A stretch of DNA of 64,000 bases from Colocasia esculenta (Eukaryota; Streptophyta; Magnoliopsida; Alismatales; Araceae). Where the stretch lies: the NCBI GenBank assembly GCA_014218235.1, contig CM024753.1, forward strand, positions 177,296,348-177,360,347, written 5' to 3'. Of this stretch, positions 45,556-59,478 are shown one piece after another; positions within the stretch are counted from its first letter, which is position 1, and each line of letters begins with the position of its first letter. The notes beneath the pieces are model-generated. The model saw only the letters and a list, made by a program, of their open reading frames with translations. It searched no databases and was not told where the DNA came from. A program made the position numbers and the translations under genes.

Positions 45556-46441
45556 CTAACCAATAGAACAGTCCCTCTTATAGACATACAACGCCCAGTA
45601 GAGCTGGTCCTCCCTTCTACATAAGTGGAATAAACTTAGCACTTCAGCTGGTCTTCTTCTCTTTCCGGGTAAGAATGTAGCCAACTATTTCACCTCAATC
45701 AGGTGTTTCTTTTACGAGCTCAGAAGCAACTCACTAGTATACACCCCAGCAAGTCTTCCTTTCAACAAGGGGAACAACACCCTATCCAAGATAAGTCTTT
45801 CCTTCTATAAAGGAGAACACTTGCATAGCAAGCCTTCTCTTCAAATGAAGAGGCATAACTCTGAAGAACAGAGCTACAACCCAAATCCCTTAAATCAAGT
45901 TCAAAGATGAACAATGGATAAGACTTGATCTGAGACAGATCTGAGAAAAACAAATGTACAATGAAAACACTCACATCCTAAGCCCTTTCTCTCTATCAAG
46001 AGGATCTGAAACATAAGAATAGGAGAAGGCTTGAATGCTCTTTTGAGGAAAGCTTTGCACATGTTGGAGTGGAGTAGAGTGCTCTCTCTTTCAGCTTTTT
46101 TGAGTTCTTCTGTTGGGATGTTCTGTTCTTGAAAGCTCACTTCTTCCTTTTCTACTTGAATGTCTTCCACACCTTATACACCCAGCAAAAGAGGACTATT
46201 GATAGATGGCCGTTGGAGTTCTTTGGCTCTTCTTCTTCTTCTTCTTCTTCTTCTTCTTCTTCTTCTTCTTCTGCTCTCCTTCTCTTGTATCTAACGATAG
46301 TATTGTTGCATCTACTGGCTTGTGTATATTTCCAAGGGTACTAGCAATAGGTCCAAGATGGTGTCTATGAGTAGAATAGACCTGCAAACATTTAATGCAA
46401 AAAAGAAGATGTGAGAAGGGTGGTATAACATGTCAAACAAT
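45556..46441 (-). repeat. Element B 3' LTR, second piece
   Basis: Collinear with 59714-60560. It contains a (TTC)n microsatellite at 46229-46272 that is much shorter in the other LTR (about 60385). Confidence 0.85.
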
Positions 46442-48018
46442 TGTTGGGATCGAATAAGGTGTATGTGAATGTGAATTAATAAATATAAGTGAATGGTAGC
46501 GGAATTTAAAACAAGTAACTCATACAGATTAACCAAATCACTTAGTATTGTGTGGATAAAGTTTGAATCAAGACAACAAACCACAATCAAACCATTGCAC
46601 AGAGAATTTTAAGGTGGTTTGGAGAACACAACTTATGTCCTACATCCACCTCCCCACAACGGAGGAACTCACTCTGCAATTGCAAGTACACAGACCAGAG
46701 CATGACAACTCCTCCACACTTTTGAGTACGACGACTCAAAACCCCTAAGCACGATGGCTTAGAAAATCTGAGCACAACAGCTCAAAAACCTGAGCACACA
46801 GTGCACAACCCTTTGGACCACGACGAATCCAAGAACTGCTAGAACAAGCTCAAAGAGGGAGTAGATCCTCTAGCATGATCTTTCCAAAAAACAACTGTGA
46901 AAAGAGAATAGAAACAATTAGATGATCTGTGTAGAACACTTACACAGATCATACCCAATTCAAGAATTACAGACTCTGAAATATTTCTCAAATTCTCAGA
47001 TCTGTCTTCAGCAGCACAATCTTCTCCTCAGCATAAGCTTTTCTTCTTCTGCTTCTTGTTCTTCTCTTCTTCTCCCCTTTTTCTTCTAGCGACGATGCTC
47101 TTCTCTCCTTTCTGGGCTCTCCCTTTTCCCGCATTTTTCCACCACATTTTCATAAGGGATAAGGACATATTTATAGCCCTAATCATTTGACCTAGTACTT
47201 GGGGATGTGTGAGTACCAAGTACCTCAAGTGAGACACATGCCAATCACATGATATCAACAATCGATATGAGACTTAAGAACAATCGATATGGACATGGTA
47301 ATCGATGTGAAGCTCACAGCAATCGATGTTTGAGTTGCTGCTTCAGCAATCGATGTGAGTTGATCAGAAATCGACATGCAGACAGTCGATGTTGAACTTC
47401 AACTGGTACTTTGATTGATGCTTCATTCAGCTTTGGCTGACACTTCGACTGGTGCTCATTTAGTCGGAAATTGATGTTTCATTCAGCTTCGACTGACACT
47501 TCGATTGTTGCCTTGCAACTTTGACTACCTTGTACAATGACAACTTTGACTGCTTTGTACAATGACAACTTCGATTGTTGCCATGCAACTTCGACTGTTG
47601 CCTTGCAACTTCGACTGGTGCTTGAATGGACTTCAACTGATTAGTTAAATTATTTCGACTGATCAGTTGAAGTGCTTCGACTAACAGCACTTGAAGCTTG
47701 TCTTTGTGCTTGTACCTGTATGGAATAACAATATATCTAATGTCATTATTAAAACACATATCATCAGTAATTATCATTATCAAGTTGTCATCATTAAAGC
47801 ACATATGTTCTTTATCAAATCATGTTAGTTGTCATGATCATTATATATACAATATGAGATGTGCAATATGTCATTGTCAAGTTGTGTACACTATGTCATC
47901 ATCAAAATGCACAACACAACAATCTCCTACATATGTACAATATAACACCATCAAAATGTGTATAATATGTCATCATCAAAATAATTATTATTGTTATTCA
48001 CATAACCATAACTCAACA
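46442..48018. mobile_element. Solo LTR, 1577 bp, probably copia
   Basis: TGTTGGGATCGAATAAGG...ATAACTCAACA with matching TGTTG/CAACA ends. Flanks are ACAAT (46437-46441) and ACAAC (48019-48023); the empty site in the intact LTR near 60555 reads gaacaacacc. The phrase 'gaattttaaggtggtttgga...cctacatccacct' is typical of plant copia LTRs. 47255-47690 holds caatcgatatg units followed by cttcgactg units. Confidence 0.88.
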
Positions 48019-48538
48019 ACAACACCATACCTTCTTTTTCCTTCAGTCCATATGTCCTGTGAAAGGTGGATGATTTTTTTAACAACAAGAAATAAGAGCT
48101 TTATATCAGAGTCTTCTTGTCAGCAAGAAACAAAGAGATACATATTTCATTGGGCGACAAAGACATGTTTGTTCATTAATCAGTGTAGACATGAAGGAAA
48201 TGTTCAGTAATCAATGCATCTAAGTATAAGACATCAGTAATTGGAAGGCTATAAAGCTATTTACTCACCAATATATAGGATAGATCATTTATAACACAAA
48301 TTGAAATGATAAGTGACTAATAGTTCACTAATCGGAAGCACATATGAATCAATTAAAGGATATAATATTTATAACACCAATTAGAATGGAATTCGTCTTC
48401 AATTGATAGATCTTATCCAATCTATGTGGTAAAAGATAAGTGATCACTAATTGAAATGAGATGTTCACCAATCGGAACAAAATTGACACCAATCGATATG
48501 GTGGTCACCAATCAGAAGAATTCTTAATCAATCGATAC
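48019..48538 (-). repeat. Element B 3' LTR, third piece
   Basis: Collinear with 60556-61078; carries scattered caatcgata/caatcggaa motifs. Confidence 0.85.
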
Positions 48539-51500
48539 TGTAATGGCCCTGAATAGTTATGCCCAATAAGACTACATATCCAGACCCGCCTCCAGCGAAC
48601 AGACCGAAGTCTCCCAAGGGATAACTCGCACAAGTGTCCAGTAAGAATATAAAAGACAACAACATCTGTATAAGACACAGGAAAGTACATGTGCTCATAC
48701 ATTTATATAACAAAGTACAACTTTCTCAATACATTATTACATGTCCAAGAGAAAAGTACAACTACCTGTGCATACCCTGAGGGAGCAAAGCTCACACAAA
48801 CATAATTAACTCTAGTTCTAGTGGTACAAGCCTACCACAACGCCTCTGCAAGCTACACAAATGGCTAACACCTAAAAAGAACTGTAAGGAAGTGAGCCTC
48901 AAACGTCACTGGCTCAGTAAAGACCTCCCAGAAACAACACCCAAAAACTGAAGAGACCTCAACCCTAAAGGGTCTCACTGGTAGCACGGATAGCCAAACC
49001 ATAACATACTCACATTAGACATAATTAAGCTGCAATTAAAATATAATCACACCAGCTAATCATAATCCTTAGAAAGTAAGAGGAATAACAGCACCAGCAT
49101 AGCACCACTAGTCCGCTCAACAAAGGAATCACCTAGGCCACAAGCCTCATAGGCAAACCTCCGCCTCGGCTACGAGCCTCACAAGCAAATTACCCATGTA
49201 GGGTAGCAGGACTGACATCAGCATGGCAATCCACTACATAGTAAAACCACAATCGGAAGCTTACCCTGAGAAGGGTAGAATACAACAAGTGGAAGGTCAC
49301 ACCACATGACCTCCACGAAACACAAGTTCACCACAACATCTGGAAAGGCAAGTACGCAACGTACCACAACAAACGGCTACCCACAAAGGGTACAAGTACC
49401 TACAACCACGAGGTACCATCACAGAACCACAACCACAACTGTGCCACCACAAGGCACACCTCAACGGGTAAAACCTCAACCAACGAGTCACTACACACAA
49501 GCCACAACCAGTGGCAAAGCACTAGTAGGAAAAGAATGACACCACCACATGGAAATAGACTACAGGTTCGTGACGCCAGTATCCAATCCGGACAACACAA
49601 CACAAGAACTCTCTTTCAGTCTTGTAGCCACGAACCACACTGTCCAGCTACCACTCCACAAATACAGATAGACAACCAACTGTGAAGACCAACCAACACC
49701 ACACCTGCAGGCCCATGCCTAGCACCTTTAGGGACTCCGGCCTGAGCTCCCTAAAGTGAGGCACTGGAAACATGGGACTAGCTGGGGACCAGTATGTCTA
49801 CTAGTGTTCGTCCCCCAACCACGAGCACACTACAAGCAACCAAACACAAAGCCAACTCAACACAAGTCGCTGCCCCACTGTCGTCTTTCCCTCTGCCGGA
49901 CATACAACTCAAACACAGGAGTGAGGGTGTCCAGGATGACGACACAAACCTCGATGGTACACATACCGTACTGGGACAAACCCCGAGCACAACAAACACA
50001 CATGCCTAGCTCACAAAGAACCTGGGGTAACAGACTGAAAAGGCATTTCGGAATAGGCACCAGACCACCAAACTCGGCTAGCACACAAACCACAATACAT
50101 GCTTAAACAATCGCTATTTATAAACCAGCGTACACACGCTTTTTAATTAGCTCGGCACCGGTCACCGTGTGACCTCCAAGCCAACCTACACCGATACATA
50201 CATGAACTACACTATCACATAATAACCTTGTCTGTCATTGGTCATCTCATGACCTCCATAGCAACACACACCACATTGCATGATAACTACTTAACTGAAT
50301 ACCATTACACACTTAACATGAGTAATATAATTAACATGGAACATAGGATGACCATAAACCCATTCATTAACCCTACACATGCTTTACAAACAGCACACAA
50401 CTTAAACCTCTTAAAATAACACCAAATAACCAGGGCTAGGTTCACACTAGAACCTCACTGCCCAGCCAACACAAGCGGACCACAGAAGCTTAAACGTGAC
50501 GGACACAGGCATCGTCTTTCAAATCGCGATGACCTATCTAGACATGACGACAAGGCCCAATGCTGCGACATAATCGCGATGGCCCGATACGTCGCCTTCA
50601 AGCCAAACCGACAGTCGGAGTGTAAACCGCGATAGACATACCCGTCGCATTTACACCAATCAATGCACGTTAACAACAATCGATAAACACCAATTGGTAC
50701 CAAGCATAAACGCGACGGACCTCATAGTGGCATTTACACCAAGCGGTACAGCACACGAAACGAAAATCTGAAACGCGACGACTCACAGCGTCGCATTCAT
50801 ATCATGAACGCAACAGTGAACCCCGTCACGTTTCAAATGCGACAGTGAACTCAGCTCAACGGTCGAGCCCACCTTCACCACCAAGAAACATATACAATTT
50901 TGATACAAATGGCAAACTAAAATAGTAAACATGATATCTATACTAAAGCACACCACCCAAACATGCTTTCCACCCCTTAAACCATTTAAAATGAATTTAA
51001 CAAAGGGGAAGTCTCCCTACCAACAAAACAAGCCCGAAGAACGCAAAGAACACCACGTCGCCAGTGTGTCCACGCTCCGGATGACATCCTTGCATGGAAC
51101 CCACCCGCACGAGCCACCAAGAAGCCGGATCGCCGGAAAATCCTCACAGCTACCTCTTGCTTTCGCCGGACAGAGCTCCTCTGCTCTGTCTAGCCGAAAT
51201 AGAGCAACATATACACAGTCAAAATTGTGACGTAGGCAGACGTTGCGTTTAACAGTTAAACGTGACCACCCTAGCTGTCGCCAAACGGAACCCAAAACGC
51301 CATGAGTCATTGAGGCAGTTCAGTGAATCGCAACGTAGTAAGTCGTCACGTTCAAAACGCGACGACATGCCCCGTCTCGTTCACAACCAGTGAATCTATG
51401 GGCTAAATGGGCTTAGAGCTAAGGCCCACAATGCCCACACAACACACGGAAATCACGACCAAGGCTTAATGACCACCTCTTGGTCAAGAGCACCACACCA

Positions 51501-51540
51501 AAACCATTAAACACGGATCCGAAAAGATCATGATGTTACA
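48539..51540 (-). repeat. 3' LTR of the LARD-like element
   Basis: 3002 bp. ORFs inside (for example 49306-49539) recur in the other LTR with different frames and are not genes. The segment 50500-50860 is rich in 'acgcgac'/'gtcgca' motifs. Confidence 0.92.
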
Positions 51541-54227
51541 TTACTATCACCTAAAAAGGAATGTCGTCCTCGACATTCAGAAACGAACCACAGTAACCCG
51601 CACTATCACCTAAAAAAAGTTTAAACCATATATAGAACAAGTAGGATACACTTTCGCTGCACTTGTCTTTCAAACCACTCTGTGTTGACTAACTTAATCT
51701 GTTCATTTTCGTGCCTGCTCTGCTTTTTTTCTTTGACTCAATCTATCCTTCTCTACCTTTCAACTGTAGGCATTTCTACCTTGCTGTTGGCGCTTTATCT
51801 CCTTGGACTCAGCCTGCTTTCACATTTTCCTGGTTGTGTTTGCAATATTTCTTTCTGGGTCACTTCACTTACTTAAACCCTTTACCATAAATCATTGCCT
51901 TAGATGTTCTGCCATGCTAAACCATCTTTAAATTCTCAGATTTCCCGGTGCCATTCCATTATCTACCCATCACTGCCAACTGTTATTCTGCCTCATCTGT
52001 ATTCACATTCTCAACTGTCAGCTTTCCAAAGAAAAATCTAATTACCATATCTGAATTTCCTATCTCTTTATACGAGTCCGTTCATGCTGTCTTAACTCAT
52101 ATCTTGCCAAAAACCACTGCCTCTTTATCTAACTGTGCAAAAACCTTAAACTTTCCTTTAATCATTCAAACCTCTGATAACCTGTGAATATTAATCTTTC
52201 ATGCTTCCGCTGTGCCCTCTGATTACACTGGATATTTAGCAAAATGTTCCACAAATTATGCTCTCATTATTGCTTTCAATTACTTTCCACTTTCACTATT
52301 ACTTGATTCCAGCTGGACTCAATTCTGAATATACCTGCTTCTCAAATCATCTTACTTAATTAATTATCACTGAGGAAACATACCTGAATTTCTAAACTGC
52401 TTTCTTTAATATTTCAATTATGTTTGTGCCACATACTTAAATTCTGAATTATGCCATACTGCTACTGACATACTTTGTTCTTCACATACATTTCTTGCTT
52501 TAAATCACATTCTTTGGCTGACTAATCACATTAAATCCACAACCTTTCAAAATATTCTTTAACTGGTCTGCTTTTGCTCTCACATCAAATTCTGGAATAC
52601 TTTTATACAAGTACACATCTGCTCAACTAATTCATCTTCTATACACTGCCATATAAACACTTATTGAACTCTTTCTGAACCATCTGATTACATTCATTTC
52701 ATAATCTGCTATATTCTTTCTCTAACCAATAACACTTAACTTTAACTTTACTGCCAACTGCATTAACCACAATATCATTTCTACAAAATATTTCTTTTAA
52801 CTATTCTGCTATCTGGCTAATCTCAATGTACCATTCACACTGTAACTCTTCTTAATATACAATCATCTTTCACTATAATACTATCATAGCCATAAACTGA
52901 AACTGATCTCTTTAAATACAATAACCAGCTCTGCCTGATTCCTTTATTCCACATTGCTGCTTTACTATATCAGTATTCACTTTTCATTTACCTTATAATA
53001 ACTGCTAAATTCTCTAATACTGAGAACACACTGCTACATCATACTCACTATTTATCCTTTTTGTTCAACTTTTATTTTAATTCCTCTCACAATCTGCCTT
53101 GTTGTTCAACTCAGCCTGATACTTCTTAACTGCTTCTCAACTGATTCATCTCTTTCTATCTTGACTCACATAGCTCTATCTCATTCCGAACATTCCTAAC
53201 CTCAACCTCAATCTTTTTCTAACACATATTTTACCTACCTTTTTCCACAAACTGTACACAATGGCTAAACCTCACTGATCTTATCTTTAACACTGCAATC
53301 TTTAATAACTCATTCTGTGGAATCTTCACAATCTGCCACTTGCCAATTGAATATCTTTCTTTAAAATCTTCAGAAAATCTAACTGCACACTGATTTTCCT
53401 TTATTCTCTTTAGACCCAATTGTTTACCTCTGCACATACTTATATGAACACTTATATCAAACTTGTAAAACCATCATCACTTATAACAATATCATTCTCA
53501 AACTCTCAGCTACAACCATCTCTAATTACAAAACACATCTAGTCCGTCTACCACATATCACTGCTCCTCCATTTACTAATACCTCATCTAAAACTAATTT
53601 GCCTCACTTAACCATACAAAATCTTCCATATTACTAATTACATTTTCATCCAAACTATTTCTTAATATTTACTGACATAAATCTCAAACACAGCAATCAC
53701 CTCTATGAAGATTTCCAATCGCAATTCTCATTTTTAGCAATCTCTAACACACTCTAATCCATACCGTTGTAACTCTATCCCACAATTACCTCTCATATTC
53801 ATAACAATTATCTTCTACCTATCTCTGCTAATTCAGTATTTTGCTAAAATATCTTCACACATTAAAACATATTCTTTCTAGAACACAATTTTACCTTTTC
53901 TGAATATTATAACTGAATTCACTAATTCCCTCAATTTATGTAACTGAAAACCTTTAAACAACTACACTTTTACTGCAAATTGGCACACTAGTATAACCAC
54001 ACAAATTATACCACTACAAGCCACACCATTTCTCGGCAACTACTAACAACTGCCAAATTCACAAATAAGTACACACAATTCACATGCCAAAAACTCACGT
54101 GAAAACCACACGAAAAATCACACAAAACCGCAGACTTACTACCAACAGTGGACATTAAACCATGTTTTGGGACATTGTAACTTCAATGTCTTTTCATATT
54201 CTAATTGGACCATGCTTTGATACCAAC
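51541..54227 (-). other. Non-coding interior of the LARD-like element
   Basis: 2.7 kb, strikingly poor in G on the plus strand (C-poor on the element's sense strand), made of T/C/A-rich words such as 'ctgaattc' and 'cttaattaatt'. No long frame and no recognised protein. PBS at the right edge, polypurine tract at the left. Confidence 0.8.
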
Positions 54228-57200
54228 TATAACGGCCCTGGATAATTGTGCCCAATAAGGCTCCATATCTAGACCCGTCTCTCGCGAATAGACCGAAGTC
54301 TCGCAAGGAATAACTCGCACAAGTGTCTAGTAAGAATATAAAAGACAACAACATCTGTATGGGACACAAGAAAGTACATGTGCTCATACATTTATATAAC
54401 CAAGTACAACTATCCCAATACATTATTACATGTCCAAGAGAAAAGTACAACTACCTGAGACATATCCTGAGGGAGCAAAGCTCACACAAACACAATTAAC
54501 TCTACTACTGGTGATACAAGCCTGCCACAACGCCTCTGCAAGCTACACAAATGGCTAACACCTGAAAAGAACTATAAGGAAGTGAGCCTTAAACGTCACT
54601 GGCTCAGTAGGAACCTCCCAGAAACAACACCCAAAAACTGAAGAGACCTCAACCCCAAAGGGTCTCACTAGCAACACCAATAGACAAACCATAACATACT
54701 CACATTAAGTTGTAATTAAAATATAACCACACTAGCTAATCATAATCCTCGAAAAGTAAGAGGAATAACAGGACCAGTATAGCACCACTAGTTTGCTCAA
54801 CAACGGAATCGCCTAGGCCACAAGCCTCACAGGCAAACCATCGCCTCAGCTACTAGCCTCATAGGCAAATTACCCATGTAGGGTAGCAGGACTGACATCA
54901 GCATGCCAATCCACCACACACTAAAACCACAATCGGAAGCTTACCCTAAGAAGGGTAGGATACAACAAGTGGAAGGTCACACCACACGACCTCCACGAAA
55001 CTCAAGTTCACCACAACATCTAGAAAGACTGGTACGCGACGTACCACAACAAATGGCTACCCATAAAAGGTACAGGTACCTACTACCACGAGGTACCATC
55101 ACAGAACCACAACCACAACTGTGCCACCACCAAGGCACACCTCAACAGGTAAAACCTCAATCAGCGAGTCACTACATACAAGCCACAACAAGTGACAAAG
55201 CACGAGTAGGAAAAGAATGACGCCACCACACGGAAATGGACTACTAGTTCATGACGCCAGTATCCAACCCGGACAACACAACACAAGAACTCTCTCTCAG
55301 TCTTGTAGCCACAGACCACACTGTCCAGCTACCACTCCACAAACACAGAAAGACAACCAACTGTGGAGACCAACCAACACCACACCTACAGACCACACAG
55401 CTGCAAGCCCATGCCTAGCACCTTTAGGGACTCCGGCGGGAGCTCCCTAAAGTGATGCACTGGAGACACGGGACTAGCTGGGAACCAATACGTCTACTGG
55501 TGTCCATCCTCCAACCACGAGCGCGCTACAAGCAACCAAACACAAATCCAACTCAACACAAGTCGCTGCCCTACTGCTGTCTTTCCCTCCGCCGGACGTA
55601 CAACTCAAACACAGGAGTGATGGTGTCCAGGAAGATGACACAGACCTCGACGGTACACACACCGTAATGGGACAAACCCCGAGCACAACAAACACACGTG
55701 CCTGGATCACAAAGAACCTGGGGTAACCGACTGAAGAGGTATTCTGGAATAGGCGCCGGACCACCAAACTCAGCTAGCACACAAACCACAATACATGCTT
55801 AAACAATCGTTATTTATAAACCACCGTACACATGCTTTTTAATTAGCTCATCACCAGTCACCGTGTAACCTCCAAGCCAACCTACAGTGATGCATACATG
55901 AACTACACTATCACATAATAACCTTGTCTGTCATTGGTCATCTCATAACCTCCATAGCAACACACACCACGTTTCATGATAACTACTTAACTAAATACCA
56001 TTACACACTTAACATGAGTAATATAATTAACATGGAACACAGGATGACCATAAACTCATTCATTAACCCTACACATGCTTTACTAACAGCACACAACTTA
56101 AACCTCTTAAAATAACACCAAATAACTAGGGCTAGGTTCACACGAGAACCTCACTGCCCAGCCACCACAAGGGGACCACAGAAGCTGAAACACGACAGAC
56201 ATAGGCATCGCCTTTCAAATCGCGATGACCTGTCCGGACATGACCACAAGGCTAACGTGACAGGGCCCAATGCTGCGACATAATCACGACGGCCTGATAC
56301 GTCGCCTTCAAGCCAAACCAACAGTCGGAGTGTAAACTGCGACAAACATGCTCGTCGCGTTTACACCAATCAATGCACGTTAACAACAATCGATAAACAC
56401 CAATCGGTACCAAGCATAAATGTGATGGGGCTCACGGTCGCGTTTACACCAAGTGGTATAGCACACCAAACAAAAATCTGTAACGTGACGACTCACGGCA
56501 TCGCTTTAATACCATGAACGCGATGGTGAACCCCATCGTGTTTCAAACGCGACAGTGAACTCAGCTCAATGGTCGAGCGCACCTTCACCACCAAGAAACA
56601 TATACACATCCCATACAAATGGCAAACTAAAACAGTAAACAATATATCTATACTAAAGCACACCACCCAAACATGTTTTCCACTCCTTAAACCATTTAAA
56701 ATGAATTTAACAAAGGGGAAGTCTCCCTACCAACAGAACGAGCCCGAAGAACGTGAAGAACACCACGTCGCCGACGTGTTTACGCTCCATACGCCATCCT
56801 TGCGTGGAACCCACACCACACGAGCCACCAGGAAGCCGGATCGCCGGAAAATCCTCACAGCTACCTCTTTTTTTCGCCGGACAGAGCTCCTCTGCTCTGT
56901 CTGGCCGAAACAGAGCAACATATACACAGTCAAAATCACGACGTAGGCAGACGTCGCGTTTAACAGTTAAACGCGACCACCCTAGCCATCGCCAAACGAA
57001 ACCCAAAATGTCACGCGTCATTTAGGCGGTTCAGTGAATCGCGACGTAGTAAGCCGTCGCATTCAAAACGCGATGACATACCCCGTCGCGCTCACAACCA
57101 ATGAACCTGTGGGCTAAATGGGCTGAGAGCTAAGGCCCACAACGCCCACACAACACACGGAAACCACAACCAAGGCTCAATTACCACCTCTTGGTCAAGA

Positions 57201-57251
57201 GAACCACACCAAAACCATTAAACATGGATCTAAAAAAATTATGACGTTACA
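54228..57251 (-). repeat. 5' LTR of the LARD-like element
   Basis: 3024 bp, collinear with 48539-51540; the left end has TA in place of TG. Confidence 0.92.
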
Positions 57252-57657
57252 GATACGATCTTTCTTCACCAATCAATAAGTTGTTCATCAATCAGAACAA
57301 CTCATAACACCAATTGGAACACTTGGTTAGTAATCGATTGGTTACTATAAAAACAACAATCGATAGATATTTGTTCTCTAATAGGAAGAACACTTTAAAT
57401 AATAATCGATTTCTCACTTAAACATCAATCGATTGAAGCTTTAAACAGTAATGAATTGGAAACTTAAACAGTAATCGATTTGAAATTTCATTGTAAATCT
57501 TTAAGTGATATGAAATTATGTTTTTCATATTCATAAATACTTTGAAAAATATTCATGATTTCCATGAGAGAAAAAAATATTATTAAATATATTTGTCACA
57601 ACATGAGTTTTATTTATCAACAAAGTAAAGGGATAAATAAATGAAAGTGGTTCAACA
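57252..57657 (-). repeat. Element B 3' LTR, last piece (LTR start on the sense strand)
   Basis: Collinear with 61079-61485. It ends 'gtggttcaaca' at 57657, next to the polypurine tract. Confidence 0.88.
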
Positions 57658-57949
57658 ATCTCCTCTTTTTTGTGATGTCAAATTTTTGATTTAATATATT
57701 TAAAAATAGATATTAATTAAAAAATTCAGAAGTAAAACATTCTCTCCCTTTTTGTCAATAACTAAAAAGGAAGTTTCTTACCATTAACATCTCTTCTTTT
57801 CAATTTAAGTAGAGACTTCTTGCCATTTTTGAGTTGAAGGGGAGGGGTTCAATAATACTATTATGAATTTGTAACTCTATCTTAGTGTGATGCTCCCCTT
57901 GAGTGTGAGACTCCCCCTTAGTTGATCCTTAGCAAATCTTCATGAGTTC

Positions 57950-58120
57950 TCCTTGTCGGTCGACCGATTTGACACCATCTGTCGACATGTGAGCCTTGTG
58001 TGTCAACTTCTTTCTTTTGTTTGTCGACATATCCTCCATGTGTGTTGACCTGTGCACTTTGTCTGTCGACATGAGCCTCATCTGTCGACAACCAGCCTTG
58101 AGTCTGTCGACCTAAACTGT
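57950..58120. repeat. GTCGAC array in element B
   Basis: About eight GTCGAC-containing units (tctgtcgacat, gtcgacc) at about 20-30 bp spacing, between gag and the polypurine tract on the minus strand. Some have decayed to gtcaac/gttgac. Confidence 0.8.
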
Positions 58121-58379
58121 TGAATTAGCTTGATTTTACTTGATGTCTGCTTGTCATATCCATTTGTTGTTGTTTGTTAGGTCTTCATGAATTTTACCTA
58201 CATAGGCTAAAAAAACTTTGTGCATATGTTAGTAGTATTGTAATTTAAAGACTATAAACTAATCAATCAAAAAATATGTGTGACTACTTCCTCTTCCTAT
58301 TGGAGTGAGGTGAAAAGTAGGTGTCACCAATCAGATGCTTTTGAGTATCCTCTAACTATACCCACTTGAATGTCTTATT

Positions 58380-59400
58380 GTTATGTCCATCAAGATCAAA
58401 TTGGCATTTTCTTTTTCTTCTTCGGAGCTTGAACTGTCAGAGGAGTTGTCCCATGTGTTTATCATGGTCTTTCTTTAATATTTTTCTTGTGCTTCTCCTC
58501 TTTTCTCTTTTTCTTCTCAGATTTTTTAGACCTTCTGAGCTTAGGACAGTCTGGCCTTAGATGCCCAAACTACTTACATTCATAACACACTAGTTCTTTC
58601 TTCTTTTTCTTTTTCCTTTTGGAGAGGAACTTTCGTATTGTTTTTGAAAGGATGACTTCTTCATCATCATTAGTGCTCTCATTTGAACTGAATTCTTCTA
58701 AACTGGTTTCCTCAGTTTTCAATGTGTTGATCATTTTCTTCCTAGAGGAGCTTTCACCTAGCCTCTTCATATTTATCTCATGAGCCATTAGTGACCCAAT
58801 GAGCTTTTCTAGAGATATTGAGGAGAGGCCATTTGCCTTCTTTTATTGTTGTCACTTTAGGTGTCCAATGTATTGGGAGAGATCTTAGAATCTTTCTGAC
58901 CATGTCTCCCTGAATGTATGTCTTTCCTAAAGCTGCAATACCATTTCTTATGTCAGTGAACTTACTGTACATTTGAGTGATGGACTCACATGGTTCCATT
59001 TGGAACTTCTCATATTGTGTCACCAAGATGTCAATCCTGATTTCTTTGACCTTATCTGTTCTTTTGTAGGTGAGCTTTAACTTGAGCGACATCTCTTTTG
59101 TTGTCTTGTAAGCAGATATTCTATTGAATTCTTGCTTTGACAATGTGCAGCACAAGAAGCTTTTGGCCTTGTTGTTCAAAGATTTCCTCTTCATGTCTTC
59201 ATCAGTCCATTCTTCATTGGACTTTGATATTTGGAGGTCACCATCTTCTATGATGCTTTAGAGTTTGTAGTCGTAGCCTTGTAGGAAGAACCCATCCTTG
59301 TCTTCCAGTAAGTGTAGTCCTCACCATCAAACAGTGGAGACCAGAATATAGATTGCCCTTTCGCAAATTCTTGAGCTGCCATTGATCTTTGCTTCTAGAT
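58380..59400 (-). pseudogene. Copia gag (UBN2 type) of element B
   Basis: Minus strand from about 59385: MAAQEFAKGQSIFWSPLFDG and DYTYWKTRM. A frameshift leads to 59194-58778, with 'LKLTYKRTDKVKEIRIDIL', QYEKFQMEPCESITQMY and a RKILRSLPIHWTPKV block, the UBN2 core. Then 58788-58570 gives LIGSLMAHEI-like residues and a Lys-rich stretch. A CCHC knuckle CYECKQFGHLRPDC lies at about 58575-58534 and a basic tail continues to about 58440. This is a complete-length gag with at least two frameshifts, followed by no pol. Gag assembles the cytoplasmic particle and the knuckle binds RNA. Confidence 0.85.
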
Positions 59401-59458
59401 CATTGGATCTTCATATGCTTCTCTGATACCGCTTGTTGGTATCAGTGCTTCAACAAAG

Positions 59459-59478
59459 TTCACAGCTCTGATACCACT
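59459..59478 (-). promoter_or_regulatory. Primer-binding site of element B
   Basis: Minus strand AGTGGTATCAGAGCTGTGAA directly after the LTR, a 12-base match to the initiator tRNA-Met complement. Two further TGGTATCAG-like copies lie within the next 60 bp (59415-59445). Confidence 0.85.

Larger units (their letters stand above)
48539..57251 (-). mobile_element. LARD-like non-autonomous Ty3/gypsy element
   Basis: 8713 bp, LTRs of about 3.0 kb (48539-51540 and 54228-57251), TGTAA...TTACA ends, and a perfect 5-bp target duplication GATAC (48534-48538 and 57252-57256). The minus-strand orientation is fixed by a PBS (TGGTATCAAAGCATG, complement of 54211-54225) and by 'TGTCGAGGACGACATTC' plus a short purine tract just before the 3' LTR (51541-51580). 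That tail is the one found upstream of Tekay-like 3' LTRs. No gag or pol motif survives in the 2.7-kb interior. The two LTRs differ by several percent by eye. Confidence 0.92.

Noticed and set aside
49297..51310. Frames of 60-116 codons, including a pair on both strands
   Set aside because: They are inside LARD LTRs; the same positions in the second LTR (54.9-57.0 kb) show shifted frames, as expected for non-coding DNA.
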